64,000 bases of DNA from Anthopleura xanthogrammica (lineage: Eukaryota; Cnidaria; Anthozoa; Actiniaria; Actiniidae). Shown here piece after piece: positions 28,839-50,677 of the stretch. Each line of letters begins with the position of its first letter. The stretch's first letter is position 1. The notes under the pieces were generated by a model that saw only the letters and a list, made by a program, of their open reading frames with translations, ran no database searches and was not told where the DNA came from. The position numbers were made by a program, and so were the translations under genes. The stretch is from positions 10,956,208 through 11,020,207 of the forward strand of contig OZ025215.1 in NCBI GenBank assembly GCA_964019055.1, in the 5' to 3' direction.

Positions 28839-30371
28839 ATGACAACTAATAGCCTTTCTCGGGCAATAGCTGCAGATAAAGCAATTCCTCTGATTACAGT
28901 GAAGAAAAATGCCGACGACGATGAAGACCAGTTTGTTCTCAATCCAGACGCCTTATCCATGATCGAACAGCTTCCTTCGCCAGTCAAGGTCATCGCAGCA
29001 ATTGGAGACGCGAGAGTCGGTAAATCTACAGCACTCAGCTTTATTCATTACACTCTCAACAACGTTGGTACCTCGGCATTTCACACTAAAAATGTTGAAG
29101 AAATCTTTAAGACGGGAAACACTATGGAAGCAGTGACACACGGCGTTTGGATCTCGACTGTACAAATCCCTGGAAAGCACGGAATGGACAACGTGATATT
29201 GCTGGACGTGGAAGGTACGGATCTCGGTAATGATGCAGTGACTGACAAACTCAGTATTTTTACAGCTCTGACCTCATCAACTTTGATGTTATTTATGAAA
29301 GAAGCTCCAAGTACACACATACTTGACTTTCTGTATAAGATCGTTCGTCTAAGTGAGGTAGCCTTTGGGAAAAGGAAGAGTGAATATTTTCCACGCTTGA
29401 CAGCGGTTCTACGTGGAGCACTCGAAGCACCCGAAGAGTATAAAAACATCGAGGACTATATAATCGATGTGTTGATCACTAGCAAGTGGAAAGATGACTC
29501 TGATGACAAAAGAGATGCCATAGGAACTCGTTTTCCTAAAGAAAACATCAATGTTTTCAACTTGCCATATGATCCAAAATTGCTCAAAAACCCTAAGAGC
29601 AGTAAGAGACTTGCAGGTTCTGAATATCAGGAAAGCATGGAAACCCTCACAAAACATATATTTCAATCGCCTGAGAAAAAGTCCTTGGGAGGAGTTGTTT
29701 TAGATGGGCAGGTACTCGCAGAATTGGCCGAGAGTCTAATGGAAGTCATGAATAATAAAACGCTTTGGAACGACCTCAATCCAAATTTTTACGATCTTTT
29801 TGAGGAACAGTTGTGCAGAAAAAGCTATGAGAAACATATTGAACCACTTCTGCGTACTGAACACACTTCACAAGAAATAGAAGACAAGAAAGAGGAAACA
29901 TTGAGGCTTTTCAAAGAAAATTGTAAATTGCCAAAGTGCATTACAAACGCCGATCTGGAGGTTAACGACACTATTAGATTACGTAGAGAACAGGAAAAGA
30001 AAGACAAGATTGTGGCCCAAGCGAAACAGCTTGTAGCATTTGCTGTGGGGGCAGTAGCGGTAGCAGTAGCCGGAATTCGATTCTATTTTTTCAGCGATAT
30101 ACAACTGAAAGAAAACATAACTGTGCTGAGTAACTCAGACTACGGAACTATTGGTCTTCGTGGAGTAGAATGGGTTTGGAATCAAGAAGCAGAGAGGCTG
30201 GGGCTGAGCGGTAAAGGATCAGGCGTGGTTGCACAGGAAGTAGAGCTGCTCTATCCATGGGCTGTGACCGAAGGGTATGATGGGTACAAACGGGTCAACT
30301 ACCTTGCTTTAAGGTTGTTGATCTTGGGGAAGAAATTTCAGCGGAAACCTGAAGACTTGATAAATATTTGA
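28839..30371 (+). CDS. GBP-like GTPase with S74/ICA domain, signal-less form (paralog 6)
   Basis: 510 aa, single exon, intact. Begins MTTNSLSRAIAADKAIPL without a signal peptide, so the GTPase is expected in the cytosol. G-domain motifs: GDARVGKS, THGVW, DVEG, LRG. The stretch from LSMIEQL to the WISTVQIPGKHGM segment is close to paralog 8, while the following part is close to paralogs 1 and 2, so the gene looks mosaic. A hydrophobic segment (LVAFAVGAVAVAVAGI, about residues 396-411) is followed by FFSDIQLKEN; the Ser/Lys pair at about 419/424 is intact. If the N-terminus is cytosolic, the S74 domain would lie across the membrane; self-cleavage would separate it from the anchored GTPase. AATAAA at 30440. 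Confidence 0.8.
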   Translation: MTTNSLSRAIAADKAIPLITVKKNADDDEDQFVLNPDALSMIEQLPSPVKVIAAIGDARVGKSTALSFIHYTLNNVGTSAFHTKNVEEIFKTGNTMEAVTHGVWISTVQIPGKHGMDNVILLDVEGTDLGNDAVTDKLSIFTALTSSTLMLFMKEAPSTHILDFLYKIVRLSEVAFGKRKSEYFPRLTAVLRGALEAPEEYKNIEDYIIDVLITSKWKDDSDDKRDAIGTRFPKENINVFNLPYDPKLLKNPKSSKRLAGSEYQESMETLTKHIFQSPEKKSLGGVVLDGQVLAELAESLMEVMNNKTLWNDLNPNFYDLFEEQLCRKSYEKHIEPLLRTEHTSQEIEDKKEETLRLFKENCKLPKCITNADLEVNDTIRLRREQEKKDKIVAQAKQLVAFAVGAVAVAVAGIRFYFFSDIQLKENITVLSNSDYGTIGLRGVEWVWNQEAERLGLSGKGSGVVAQEVELLYPWAVTEGYDGYKRVNYLALRLLILGKKFQRKPEDLINI

Positions 30372-30702
30372 AAATGTTGGCTGTATGGTCAGTTAGAAGA
30401 ATTTCACCGAAGTAAACAATAACACCCGGTAGATGCAAGAATAAAGGAATAGAAAATGAAAATAGGATGGGACAAATATCCTAGAGAAAAGAGAACAAAT
30501 GGTTGAATAGAAATTTTAAGTTAAAGCGGGAAACACTGTGAAAGCAAAGGCACTTCAGTTGAAAATCGATTGCATTACTAGATTTAAATTTCAGCCGCTT
30601 GGAAGGATTTAGTGTAGTTGCTTGGCTAAGTATTATATAACTGCTTCTAGACTGCATGGCTATCTACTATATATATTTTCACTTTTCATTTGTAAACATC
30701 AA

Positions 30703-30732
30703 GGGACTTCCCCCGAACAAAGGGACTTTCCC
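30703..30732. promoter_or_regulatory. Paired kappaB-like motifs upstream of paralog 7
   Basis: GGGACTTCCCC (30703-30713) and GGGACTTTCCC (30722-30732), about 320-350 bp before the ATG, at the same distance as in paralog 4. Confidence 0.4.
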
Positions 30733-30966
30733 GAAGACCCTTTCAAGGATCATGACATCGTTGTCGACAATTACATCATCCCGCATATTTTCATATTTTT
30801 TACCTGATTCGTGTGTTGGCTCAGAATTCAGAAAAAAGTAGAAATCTAAAACCAGTTTATTTCATAGTAATTTCATTTCTTTCACGAGAAAAATACATTC
30901 AAAAATACGTACAAACACCGGCTGTAGTATACTTGTCACGCATGGCGTTACGTTAATTATTAATCA

Positions 30967-31011
30967 GGGGTTTCCCCCAGTGAACCTTCATATAAACAAC
31001 AATTCCTAGAA
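30967..31011 (+). promoter_or_regulatory. Proximal promoter module of paralog 7
   Basis: GGGGTTTCCC (kappaB-like, 30967-30976) and TTCCTAGAA (TTCN3GAA GAS/STAT-like, 31003-31011), the latter 40 bp before the start codon. Shared with paralog 4 in order and spacing. Confidence 0.4.
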
Positions 31012-31050
31012 AATATATTCATTCAAAGGCACAGCTCACTGTCAACCTAG

Positions 31051-32742
31051 ATGGCGCTGAAAGAAAACATGACTATTTATCTTGCCTTGCTTTCTTCTTT
31101 GCTGTGTTTTTTAAATACGTCAGCAACAGTTTATAAAGCTATTCCGCTCATTACGGTGGAGAAAAACCAAGAGAATGGCGAGGCAAAGTTTGTTCTCAAT
31201 CCAGAAGCTATTTTCAAGATCAAGCGTCTTCCTTCGCCAGTCAGGGTCATTGCAGCAATTGGAGACGCGAGAGTCGGTAAATCTACAGCACTCAACTTTA
31301 TTTTACACACCATAATGAACCGTGGTATCCCGGCATCTGACACTGAAAATGTTGAAGAAATCTTTAAAACGGGAAAAACAATGGCAGGAGTGACGCGAGG
31401 AGTATGGATCTGGACTGTGAAGTTTCCTAGAGAAGACAAATGGGAAAGCGTAATCGTGCTGGACGTGGAAGGAACGGATCTTGGGGATGACACAGAAACA
31501 GATAAACTCAGTATGTTTGCGACCTTGATGTCCTCTAGTTTATTGCTTTTCATGAAAGAGCATCCAACAAATCACATCAATGAGTTTGTGTATAAAATAG
31601 CTCGTATGACTGACATGACCTTCAGTAAAGAGGACACCAAGTATCTCCCTCATCTGATGGTTGTTCTTCGGGGTGCCCTGAATCCACCACAGGGCCAAAG
31701 CACTATCGATGAATACGTCAAAGATTCGCTGGCAAAGCCAACATGGGTTGAAAACCAGTTTCGAAAGGAAGACATCACTGTTGTCAATTTGCCCTTTGAT
31801 CCTTCTTTGACAACTCCTGAATATCGTGATAAAATCAAGTTTTTAGGAGAGAAATTACGAGACTTACGCTATAAAAGAATCTCCAACAAAAGTCTTACTG
31901 GCACATGGGAAAAAATTAAAGATAAGACTCTGAAATTTGTTAGCAGACAGACAAATGAGGATGACGTGACAGGATGGACAATCGACGACCTAAACTTCAT
32001 GCTTACGAAAATAGCAGTCAAGACAGATAATTTCCTTAAAGGACGCCAGACGATAAGACCTGAAGATGAAATAGATGGAGAGGAATTCGTTGACTTTGCT
32101 GAAAGGATAGTGCAGGTGATGAATGAGGAACATCGCTCGAAAGGAAGGATCAGTCATAATTTTTACGACCTTTTTGAGAATGAGATCTGCTCCAAGACTT
32201 TCATGGATGAAATTGAACCACTCTTGGATGCCAAGAAGGATGAAACGATCAGTAGTCAAGAGAGAGAGTCAAAAATCAGCCAATTTAAGAAGCGCTGCAT
32301 CTCAAAACAAAGGGTAGACACGGCAATGAATATCTTAGATAGCTGTAGAAAGGATGACCAACAGCGATGTCAGTCGAAAATGGATGGTATGAATTGGTAT
32401 ATATGGTTGCTAGGGTTGTTGACCTTAATCTACATGCTAGGCATGCGCATACGTCCTTTGCTAAGTGATGTCCAACTGAAGGAAAACATAACTGTGCTGA
32501 GTAACTCCGACTACGAAACTATTGGTCTTCGTGGAGTAGAATGGGTTTGGAATCAAGAAGCAGAGAGGCTGGGGCTGAGCGGTAAAGAATCAGGCGTGGT
32601 TGCACAGGAGGTAGAGCTCCTCTATCCATGGGCTGTGACCGAAGGGTATGATGGGTACAAACGGGTCAACTACCTTGCTTTAAGGTTGTTGATCTGGGCA
32701 AAGAAATTTCAACGGAAGGTTGGAGATAAAATGACATTTTAA
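31051..32742 (+). CDS. GBP-like GTPase with S74/ICA domain, long divergent form (paralog 7)
   Basis: 563 aa. Signal peptide about 1-25 (MALKENMTIYLALLSSLLCF). P-loop GDARVGKS at 71-78, TRGVW, DVEG and LRG are all present. The GTPase and helical regions are the most divergent of the family, and an extra ~50-60 residues lie in the helical part (around WEKIKDKTLKF to TIRPEDEIDGEE). A strong transmembrane helix (WYIWLLGLLTLIYMLGM) precedes LLSDVQLKEN, with catalytic-type Ser472 and Lys477. In contrast to its diverged body, the S74 block differs from that of paralog 8 by only about a dozen bases over ~250. The C-terminus (VGDKMTF) replaces the usual AEDLINI. A functional GTPase is likely; ligand and targets are unknown. 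Confidence 0.8.
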   Translation: MALKENMTIYLALLSSLLCFLNTSATVYKAIPLITVEKNQENGEAKFVLNPEAIFKIKRLPSPVRVIAAIGDARVGKSTALNFILHTIMNRGIPASDTENVEEIFKTGKTMAGVTRGVWIWTVKFPREDKWESVIVLDVEGTDLGDDTETDKLSMFATLMSSSLLLFMKEHPTNHINEFVYKIARMTDMTFSKEDTKYLPHLMVVLRGALNPPQGQSTIDEYVKDSLAKPTWVENQFRKEDITVVNLPFDPSLTTPEYRDKIKFLGEKLRDLRYKRISNKSLTGTWEKIKDKTLKFVSRQTNEDDVTGWTIDDLNFMLTKIAVKTDNFLKGRQTIRPEDEIDGEEFVDFAERIVQVMNEEHRSKGRISHNFYDLFENEICSKTFMDEIEPLLDAKKDETISSQERESKISQFKKRCISKQRVDTAMNILDSCRKDDQQRCQSKMDGMNWYIWLLGLLTLIYMLGMRIRPLLSDVQLKENITVLSNSDYETIGLRGVEWVWNQEAERLGLSGKESGVVAQEVELLYPWAVTEGYDGYKRVNYLALRLLIWAKKFQRKVGDKMTF

Positions 32743-33401
32743 TCTGTTGATAAACACTCAAAACTGTGCACTCTATAGCCTAAAGTCTGGCGAGTTGTTA
32801 AATAGATAGTTGAAAGTGTAGATCTACACTAATATATTCATTAATATAGTAGTTATATGTAACCAGTGCATGAAAACGAAAGTTCATAGTAGATATATAG
32901 GACTATAAAATGTTACGGCTTCCCACTTTGGTAGCCTGGCCGGGATATTCACGATGTAAAGCATTTTAGTTCTTTTTAACTATCTCGTTAAGAAAAAAAT
33001 GGTATTTAAAAATTACCTCAGTGCACAATCACCCTCAGTCATGGAGCAGTTTTTGCTGTTTGTGGAAAACAATTACAGTACTGAACGCTTACAGCACGTA
33101 ATGACGTACCGTAAAAGTACTGAAATGGTTTTCTGTTGTTGTCATTTGATGGTGAAATACCCGGCAGTACCGCTACGAATTTCAGTACACAGTTAGGCCA
33201 GTTAGGAATGGCTTTCGTATGTACCTTTTGAAAATTCTTAATGAATCGATCTTTAATTTCGATTTTCTCTATAAATTTATATATTTTTACTTTAAAGTTG
33301 ATCACTCATGATAAATAAAAGATTTAATTTACAGCTAATTTACGTCACGCGTGACAAGCATAATTTATTTATATTATTCAATAGCAAGAGCCACGTGGCA
33401 T
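32743..33401. other. Intergenic between paralogs 7 and 8
   Basis: No gene-like ORF; a 65-codon ORF at 32999 starts with MVFKNYLSAQ but shows no domain. AT-rich. Confidence 0.5.
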
Positions 33402-33421
33402 TTCCGGGAAATTTCCCTGAA
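33402..33421. promoter_or_regulatory. Overlapping GAS-like and kappaB-like sites upstream of paralog 8
   Basis: TTCCGGGAA (33402-33410) and TTCCCTGAA (33413-33421) both fit TTCN3GAA, and GGGAAATTTCCC (33406-33417) fits a kappaB palindrome. All lie within 20 bp, about 62-81 bp before the ATG. Dense overlap is unlikely in random AT-rich sequence, but binding is inference. Confidence 0.45.
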
Positions 33422-33482
33422 ACCTAACTAAGTTTCCAAGAATTTGACCTCAGACTGCATAATAAATTACTCTACCACCAAA

Positions 33483-35081
33483 ATGTCTTTAGAGTTAAGC
33501 TCTTTTCTACTCGTTTTGTTTTTGACGGTGTTTTCATGTAGCTTAAATACATCAGCAGACAAAGCAATTCCACTGATTACAGTTGAGGAAAATGCCGAGG
33601 ACGGTAAAGACCAGTTTGTTCTCAATCCAGACGCCATATACATGATAAAACAGCTAACTTCGCCAGTCAAGGTCATCGCAGCAATTGGAGACGCGAGAGT
33701 AGGTAAATCTACAGCACTCAGCTTTATTCATTACACTCTCAACAACGTTGGTACCTCGGCATTTCACACTAAAAATGTTGAAGAAATCTTTAAAACGGGA
33801 GACACTATGGAAGCAGAGACACACGGCGTTTGGATCTCGACTGTACAAATCCCTGGAAAACATGGAATGGAAAACGTGATATTACTGGACGTGGAAGGTA
33901 CGGATCTTGGGGATGACACAGTGACTGACAAACTCAGTATTTTCACAGCCTTAACATCTTCCAGCTTAACTCTGTTCATGGAAAGGTTTCCAACTGCACA
34001 TATACTTGACTTTTTGTATAAAATAGTTCGTCTAAGTGAGGAAGCCTTCGGCAAGAAAGAAAGCGAACATTTTCCTCGATTAACTGCAGTTCTTCGGGGA
34101 GCTTTGGCACCACCAGAGAGTTACGATACCATCGATAAATACATCATTGATTCCCTAGTCACTCCAAAATGGAAAGACAAGTCAGATGAAAAACGAAAAG
34201 TTATCGAAAAACGCTTTCCAAAAGAAAGTATTTCTGTTTTCAACCTTCCTTTCATCCCAAACCCTCAAATTAATTTTCAGAGCATCCTTGAATCGAGCCA
34301 TGGATATCTGAATGCCATTGAAAAACTGACGTCAGAACTGTTAAAGTTACCTGAGAAGAAGACTTTGAGTGGAGGATTGATGGACGGACAGACACTCGCA
34401 GACCTGGCCCAGAGATTAGTGATTGTCATGAACAATCATGAAAAATGGGATGACCTTAATCCAAGCTTTTACGAACTTTTTGAAAAAGAAGTGTGTAGGA
34501 AGAGTGCAAAGGAGCACATACAACCACTTTTGGATCTTTCGTCTCAAGAAATAGAGAGACAAAGATCTAGAGCTTTGAACAACTTTAAATCAAATTGCAA
34601 ACTGGAAGAGCATTTAGTAAATATGGAGGACAAAATTCAGTCTGCTCTTGAGAGACAAAGGGACATGGAAAAAAGAGAACTTGAAATGAAAAAGAAATTG
34701 GAAGCAGAACGAGAACGGGATAAGGGTTTTTTTCAAGGTGGTATATTGGGTACTTTAATTGGAGCCCTTGGAGCTGCAGGCGTTGCCCAACTTGCCCCAC
34801 TACTGAGTGATGTTCAACTGAAGGAAAACATAACTGTGCTGAATAACTCTGACTACGAAACTATTGGTCTTCGTGGAGTAGAATGGGTTTGGAATCAAGA
34901 AGCAGAGAGGCTGGGGCTGAGCGGTAAAGGATCAGGCGTGGTTGCACAGGAAGTAGAGCTGCTCTATCCATGGGCTGTGACCGAAGGGTATGATAGGTAC
35001 AAACGGGTCAACTACCTTACTTTAAGGTTGTTGATCTGGGGGAAGAAATTTCAACGGAAGGCTGGATTCAAATTACACTGA
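33483..35081 (+). CDS. GBP-like GTPase with S74/ICA domain, coiled-coil form (paralog 8)
   Basis: 532 aa from ATG 33483 (ACCAAA-ATG); the upstream open frame has only a TTG start. Signal peptide MSLELSSFLLVLFLTVFSCS...NTSA (about 1-24). GDARVGKS, THGVW, DVEG and LRG are intact. The helical region ends in a charged coiled-coil-like stretch (ERQRDMEKRELEMKKKLEAE, about 397-416), then a Gly/Ala-rich membrane segment (GGILGTLIGALGAAGVAQL) and LLSDVQLKEN with Ser442/Lys447. S74 continues VVAQEVE, GYDRYKRVNYLTL (Gly to Arg change against paralogs), ending AGFKLH. A coiled coil next to the trimerising domain fits the ICA model. This is the last member before unrelated genes. Confidence 0.8.
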   Translation: MSLELSSFLLVLFLTVFSCSLNTSADKAIPLITVEENAEDGKDQFVLNPDAIYMIKQLTSPVKVIAAIGDARVGKSTALSFIHYTLNNVGTSAFHTKNVEEIFKTGDTMEAETHGVWISTVQIPGKHGMENVILLDVEGTDLGDDTVTDKLSIFTALTSSSLTLFMERFPTAHILDFLYKIVRLSEEAFGKKESEHFPRLTAVLRGALAPPESYDTIDKYIIDSLVTPKWKDKSDEKRKVIEKRFPKESISVFNLPFIPNPQINFQSILESSHGYLNAIEKLTSELLKLPEKKTLSGGLMDGQTLADLAQRLVIVMNNHEKWDDLNPSFYELFEKEVCRKSAKEHIQPLLDLSSQEIERQRSRALNNFKSNCKLEEHLVNMEDKIQSALERQRDMEKRELEMKKKLEAERERDKGFFQGGILGTLIGALGAAGVAQLAPLLSDVQLKENITVLNNSDYETIGLRGVEWVWNQEAERLGLSGKGSGVVAQEVELLYPWAVTEGYDRYKRVNYLTLRLLIWGKKFQRKAGFKLH

Positions 35082-37411
35082 ATTCACCGTAAAGTTGGTT
35101 AAGCAGTTGACATGTCGTTAGGGACAAGGTCAAAACAATTGTCCAAAATAGGGACCCGATTTTATTGCTTTAGGTGGTGGGTACTGGTAAATACCCCCTT
35201 CCCCCCTCAGAGACATGTTGACATTCTCGATATATACTGGGTGTCCATAGTGACTATTTCTATCCACATATACGTTGTTTAGCAGATGTGCAAGCAGATG
35301 GTACATTCATTTTCGGGATTTGACTTTTAGTTTTGGAGATATTTGAGGACAAAATCCAGGATTTCACTTCCAGTGGTGATGGGGACCGGGTAACCCCACC
35401 CCTCCCGACTAAATCGGGTCACGTAAGATGGCAATTATTTTGACCTTCTCCCTGGCGCGCTTGCTTGCTTGCTCTGTGACCCGTTTGAATGGGAATTATG
35501 AATATTTTGTGTAATGTCTATGTAAACAAGCTAGATTTTTGATTATAAATTTCAATTTTTGTTTCAAACTGGAGACGATACAGCGGCCATCTTGCATCGG
35601 AAGATACCAAGATGGCGCACTGCTGTATCTTCGAAATCATAAGACCATTAATAGTTGCTAGAAGTTACTTAGTAAAGTTTAAATCTCTTACTTTAAAACG
35701 TTAGTGGATCCGGAATTTGATAACTCAATAGCAGATATCAGAGTTATACTCCATTAATAGCCTTCAAACAATTGTTTCAAGTCGAGGTATTTGGGTTAGT
35801 ATCTATACATTTATTGTTGACCCAAATGCCTCGACTTGAAACAATTGTTTGAAGGCTATTAATGGAGTGTGTCTCTGATATATGCTATTTCTAAAATTAT
35901 GTAACCGTAGAATATGATATACCTATATATGCAGTTGTATTTTACCTTCTAATAATACAGCTCTTTGCTCCGCTATTATACTCACCAGTGGCAGATCCAG
36001 AATGATTTCAAGGGGGTGACTGGTACCTAGCAAGGCTTTACATCGTGTCTTTTTAGGTCTTATCTTATCTTTTATTCTTAATATATTCAACTCCAAGGGG
36101 GTGACTAGTCACCCAGTTCACCCACCTCCCCCCCCCCCCCCACCTTTATCCGCCCTAGCTCACTCAGTCATATAATTTTAATTAAAATTACTTAAAGTTA
36201 TGATTACGTGTCGTATTTTAGTGTATAACATTACGTATTACATTCATCAAAATTAGAGAGTGTAGAGAAAGTACGTACATGTAAAAAGCTCCTGCTATTT
36301 TGATAATACATCGAGAAACAGAGCCAGGTAAAAACAAATCCATATGCATCATACCAGTAGTTTGAGTCAAATTTAATATACGACAGGTCAGGGATATAGT
36401 GCCACTATACGGCACACCGAATCAAAGATCTACCAAACGAAAATAATCTCACTTTTCTTCCTCGTCCATGACAAGTTTTTGTTTCCTTATTGCCATCATT
36501 TTCCTCAGTAAGAATAAAATACTTAGAAATCATCACTAGGATTGTGTGTGCGGTCGTTAGAAATTTCTCACTTAGACATTATTTTTCTTTCCTATTTTTT
36601 TATTTATATTCCCATTTCAATCGTTTTCCTCTCCCATTTTTCACTAAACATTATATGAATGAAAGCTTTCACCCAAATAAAATTCCTGATACAAAGCAGA
36701 GGATAAACTAAATTTTGAACCATGTCTTGAAATCTTCCGTTTTCCAATCGCTTTTTCCAAAACTCTTTTTTTAATCCTTACCATTTTTGTCGGTAGACTG
36801 TCACAAGAGTTTTTCTCGTCAGTTACATATAGTTTCAAATTTTCGACTCAATGCAGTACTGAAATAAAAATTATTCAAAAGTTTTGTAGACACGCCGTTT
36901 GAGCACTGAACTCAATCAAAAATACTGAGAATGATAGGGAAAGTCTATTGACGTCATAATGTCATTTAGGCGACGTCATCAATGACGTATATATATGTGA
37001 TGTACAGCTTCGCGCGCAAATTGGACCCAAATTTGCGCTACGGTGCTGACCATAAGATACGCAGGCTCCATCAAGCTGTTTCATTGAGTTCGTATACGCA
37101 GAGGATAAAAATTAAGGCACAAAATAACAAAAAAGATTGATTTCAAAAAACGAATGAGTGAAAAAGAGAGAAAGAAAGAAGAGAAAAGGGAAGAAAAAAG
37201 CAAAATTCTTAAAACCGGATCTTGGGCTACCTGTGTAGTTCGACTCCAGTCCCTCTCATCATTCTGTCTTCGAGCGCGTAATTCAAAGATTGTTGTTGCT
37301 GTTGTTTCGTATTTGTCAGAGTTTGGTGCTGAAACTGCACCAGAAATGACTTCTTTCCTGACTACAAGCCTTCTTTCTTGACCATTCTAGATCATTAAGC
37401 TTATAAGCAAC
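35082..37411. other. Intergenic between GTPase cluster and RAD54L
   Basis: Contains a foldback near 35117-35447 (GACCCGATTTT / AAATCGGGTC with GGTCAAAACAATT / AATTATTTTGACC), a small hairpin at 35577-35635 (GATACAGCGGCCATCTTG / complement), the foldback 35727-35888, and poly-C near 36127-36142. No gene recognised; the Lys/Glu-rich ORF at 37154 is low complexity. Confidence 0.6.
35727..35888. repeat. Foldback, ~65-bp arms
   Basis: AATAGCAGATATCAGAG... (35727) pairs with ...CTCTGATATATGCTATT (35888). The arms share CCTTCAAACAATTGTTTCAAG with almost no mismatches over a ~20-bp loop. Confidence 0.9.
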
Positions 37412-49305
<11,894 letters not shown>

Positions 49306-50677
49306 CAGCATTCTTCTATAGTCAGGTATCTTAAATGCTCAACTTTTGAAGGAAATTTTAATTACACCTTGTTAGAGTTCAATAATGCAAAGTACATGAC
49401 TCTTCAATATCAACTAACAGGTTCTGCTTTCATCATGATATTTTGTCAAAAGCCACGAATTCTGATTGGATCGATTCGGGAACAACCTCTCCTATTTCAA
49501 CTTCTATTCTTTGACTAGACCTTTTCAGCTTGGGTATTTTCCAATAACTGTTTTAGTTAAAACTCATGACAAAGGCCAATATGGATATATTTTATTCTTC
49601 CAATGCCGTCAATGTAAACCGATAACTGGCGACTCAAAATCACAATAAGTTTTGTATTGCAATTCTCCTATCACCAGATAATTCTGACCCGAAGGAGAAT
49701 TGCATACTATTTAATATTTATTTTTGTTCAGCAAAAAAAATTATTCAATGACAACTAGATAATTTGATAAACCTCCAAGATTTTAACCATAAATATAATA
49801 ATCAAATTAAATTGAGTAAAATTAAATACAAATTCAAATGCCATACTTTTATTAGCTTATTATATAAAAATTTTATAAATCTTTTTCTAATTAAATATTT
49901 TCTTGAAGTGAACAACTATGTTTACTTAATATTCAAATGTTGCAGTTAATGTCAATTTTGTTATTTCATTAAGTGGAATTACAAGACCCAAGTCATATCT
50001 AATTGTACAATTGTACTTCTTCTACACAGAAGACACATCAATATCATGTTTTGTGCAGGGTGATTCCAAAACATGCACACCATCCCCACATATTTTTTCC
50101 TTGTTTCATTCTTACTAGATTGTCTGTATGGGAGTGGTTTTACTGAAGCCATGAATGTTTACGTCTAATACATGAAGATGTTAGTCATTAGTAGATCTTA
50201 CGTGATTGTTTTCTTTTATGTCTGTTCAACTATTATGTATTTTATTGTAAAGAAAGGTCTGAACCCAGGTGAATTTGTTGAAGAAACAATATTAATTTTG
50301 TATTATGATATTATTTGTACATAATAAAAATATTGTTCCTTCGACAAATATTGTTACTTCGATAAATATTATGTATTTATAAAGTAATTTTTTGTTTCAC
50401 AGGTCACTGCAATCTTACATATTTTGTGAACCCAGACATTCCAACGGCTTGTTGTAAAAAAAAATGTTTTCAAAACTAATTAGTTGGTACACCTCGTATA
50501 TTTTTTGAGTGGCAGCATTAAAAAATTTCACAACAATCCGTTTGAATGTCTGGGTTTGCAGAATATGTAAAACTGCAGTAAGTAAAACCACTCTTAGACT
50601 AGATTTTGTTTGATAAGTAGTAATACCACAGTTTCTTCATCATTAGGACAATGTACGTGTAGTACCTTAGAATATAA
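49306..50677. other. 3' region between RAD54L and ALKBH7
   Basis: Convergent genes. Probable RAD54L 3' UTR with AATAAA at 50323, then a foldback (50411-50590). ORFs here are AT-rich noise. Confidence 0.6.
50411..50590. repeat. Hairpin-type repeat, family member 2
   Basis: TTACATATTTTGTGAACCCAG ... pairs with ... CTGGGTTTGCAGAATATGTAA; arms ~45 bp. Related to 37925-38105. Confidence 0.8.

Larger units (their letters stand above)
30372..31050. other. Intergenic: 3' UTR of paralog 6 and promoter of paralog 7
   Basis: Conserved 3' UTR to ~30560, then the kappaB-like pair (30703-30732) and the proximal module with GGGGTTTCCC (30967-30976) and TTCCTAGAA (31003-31011). Resembles 16734-17743 throughout. 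Confidence 0.6.
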
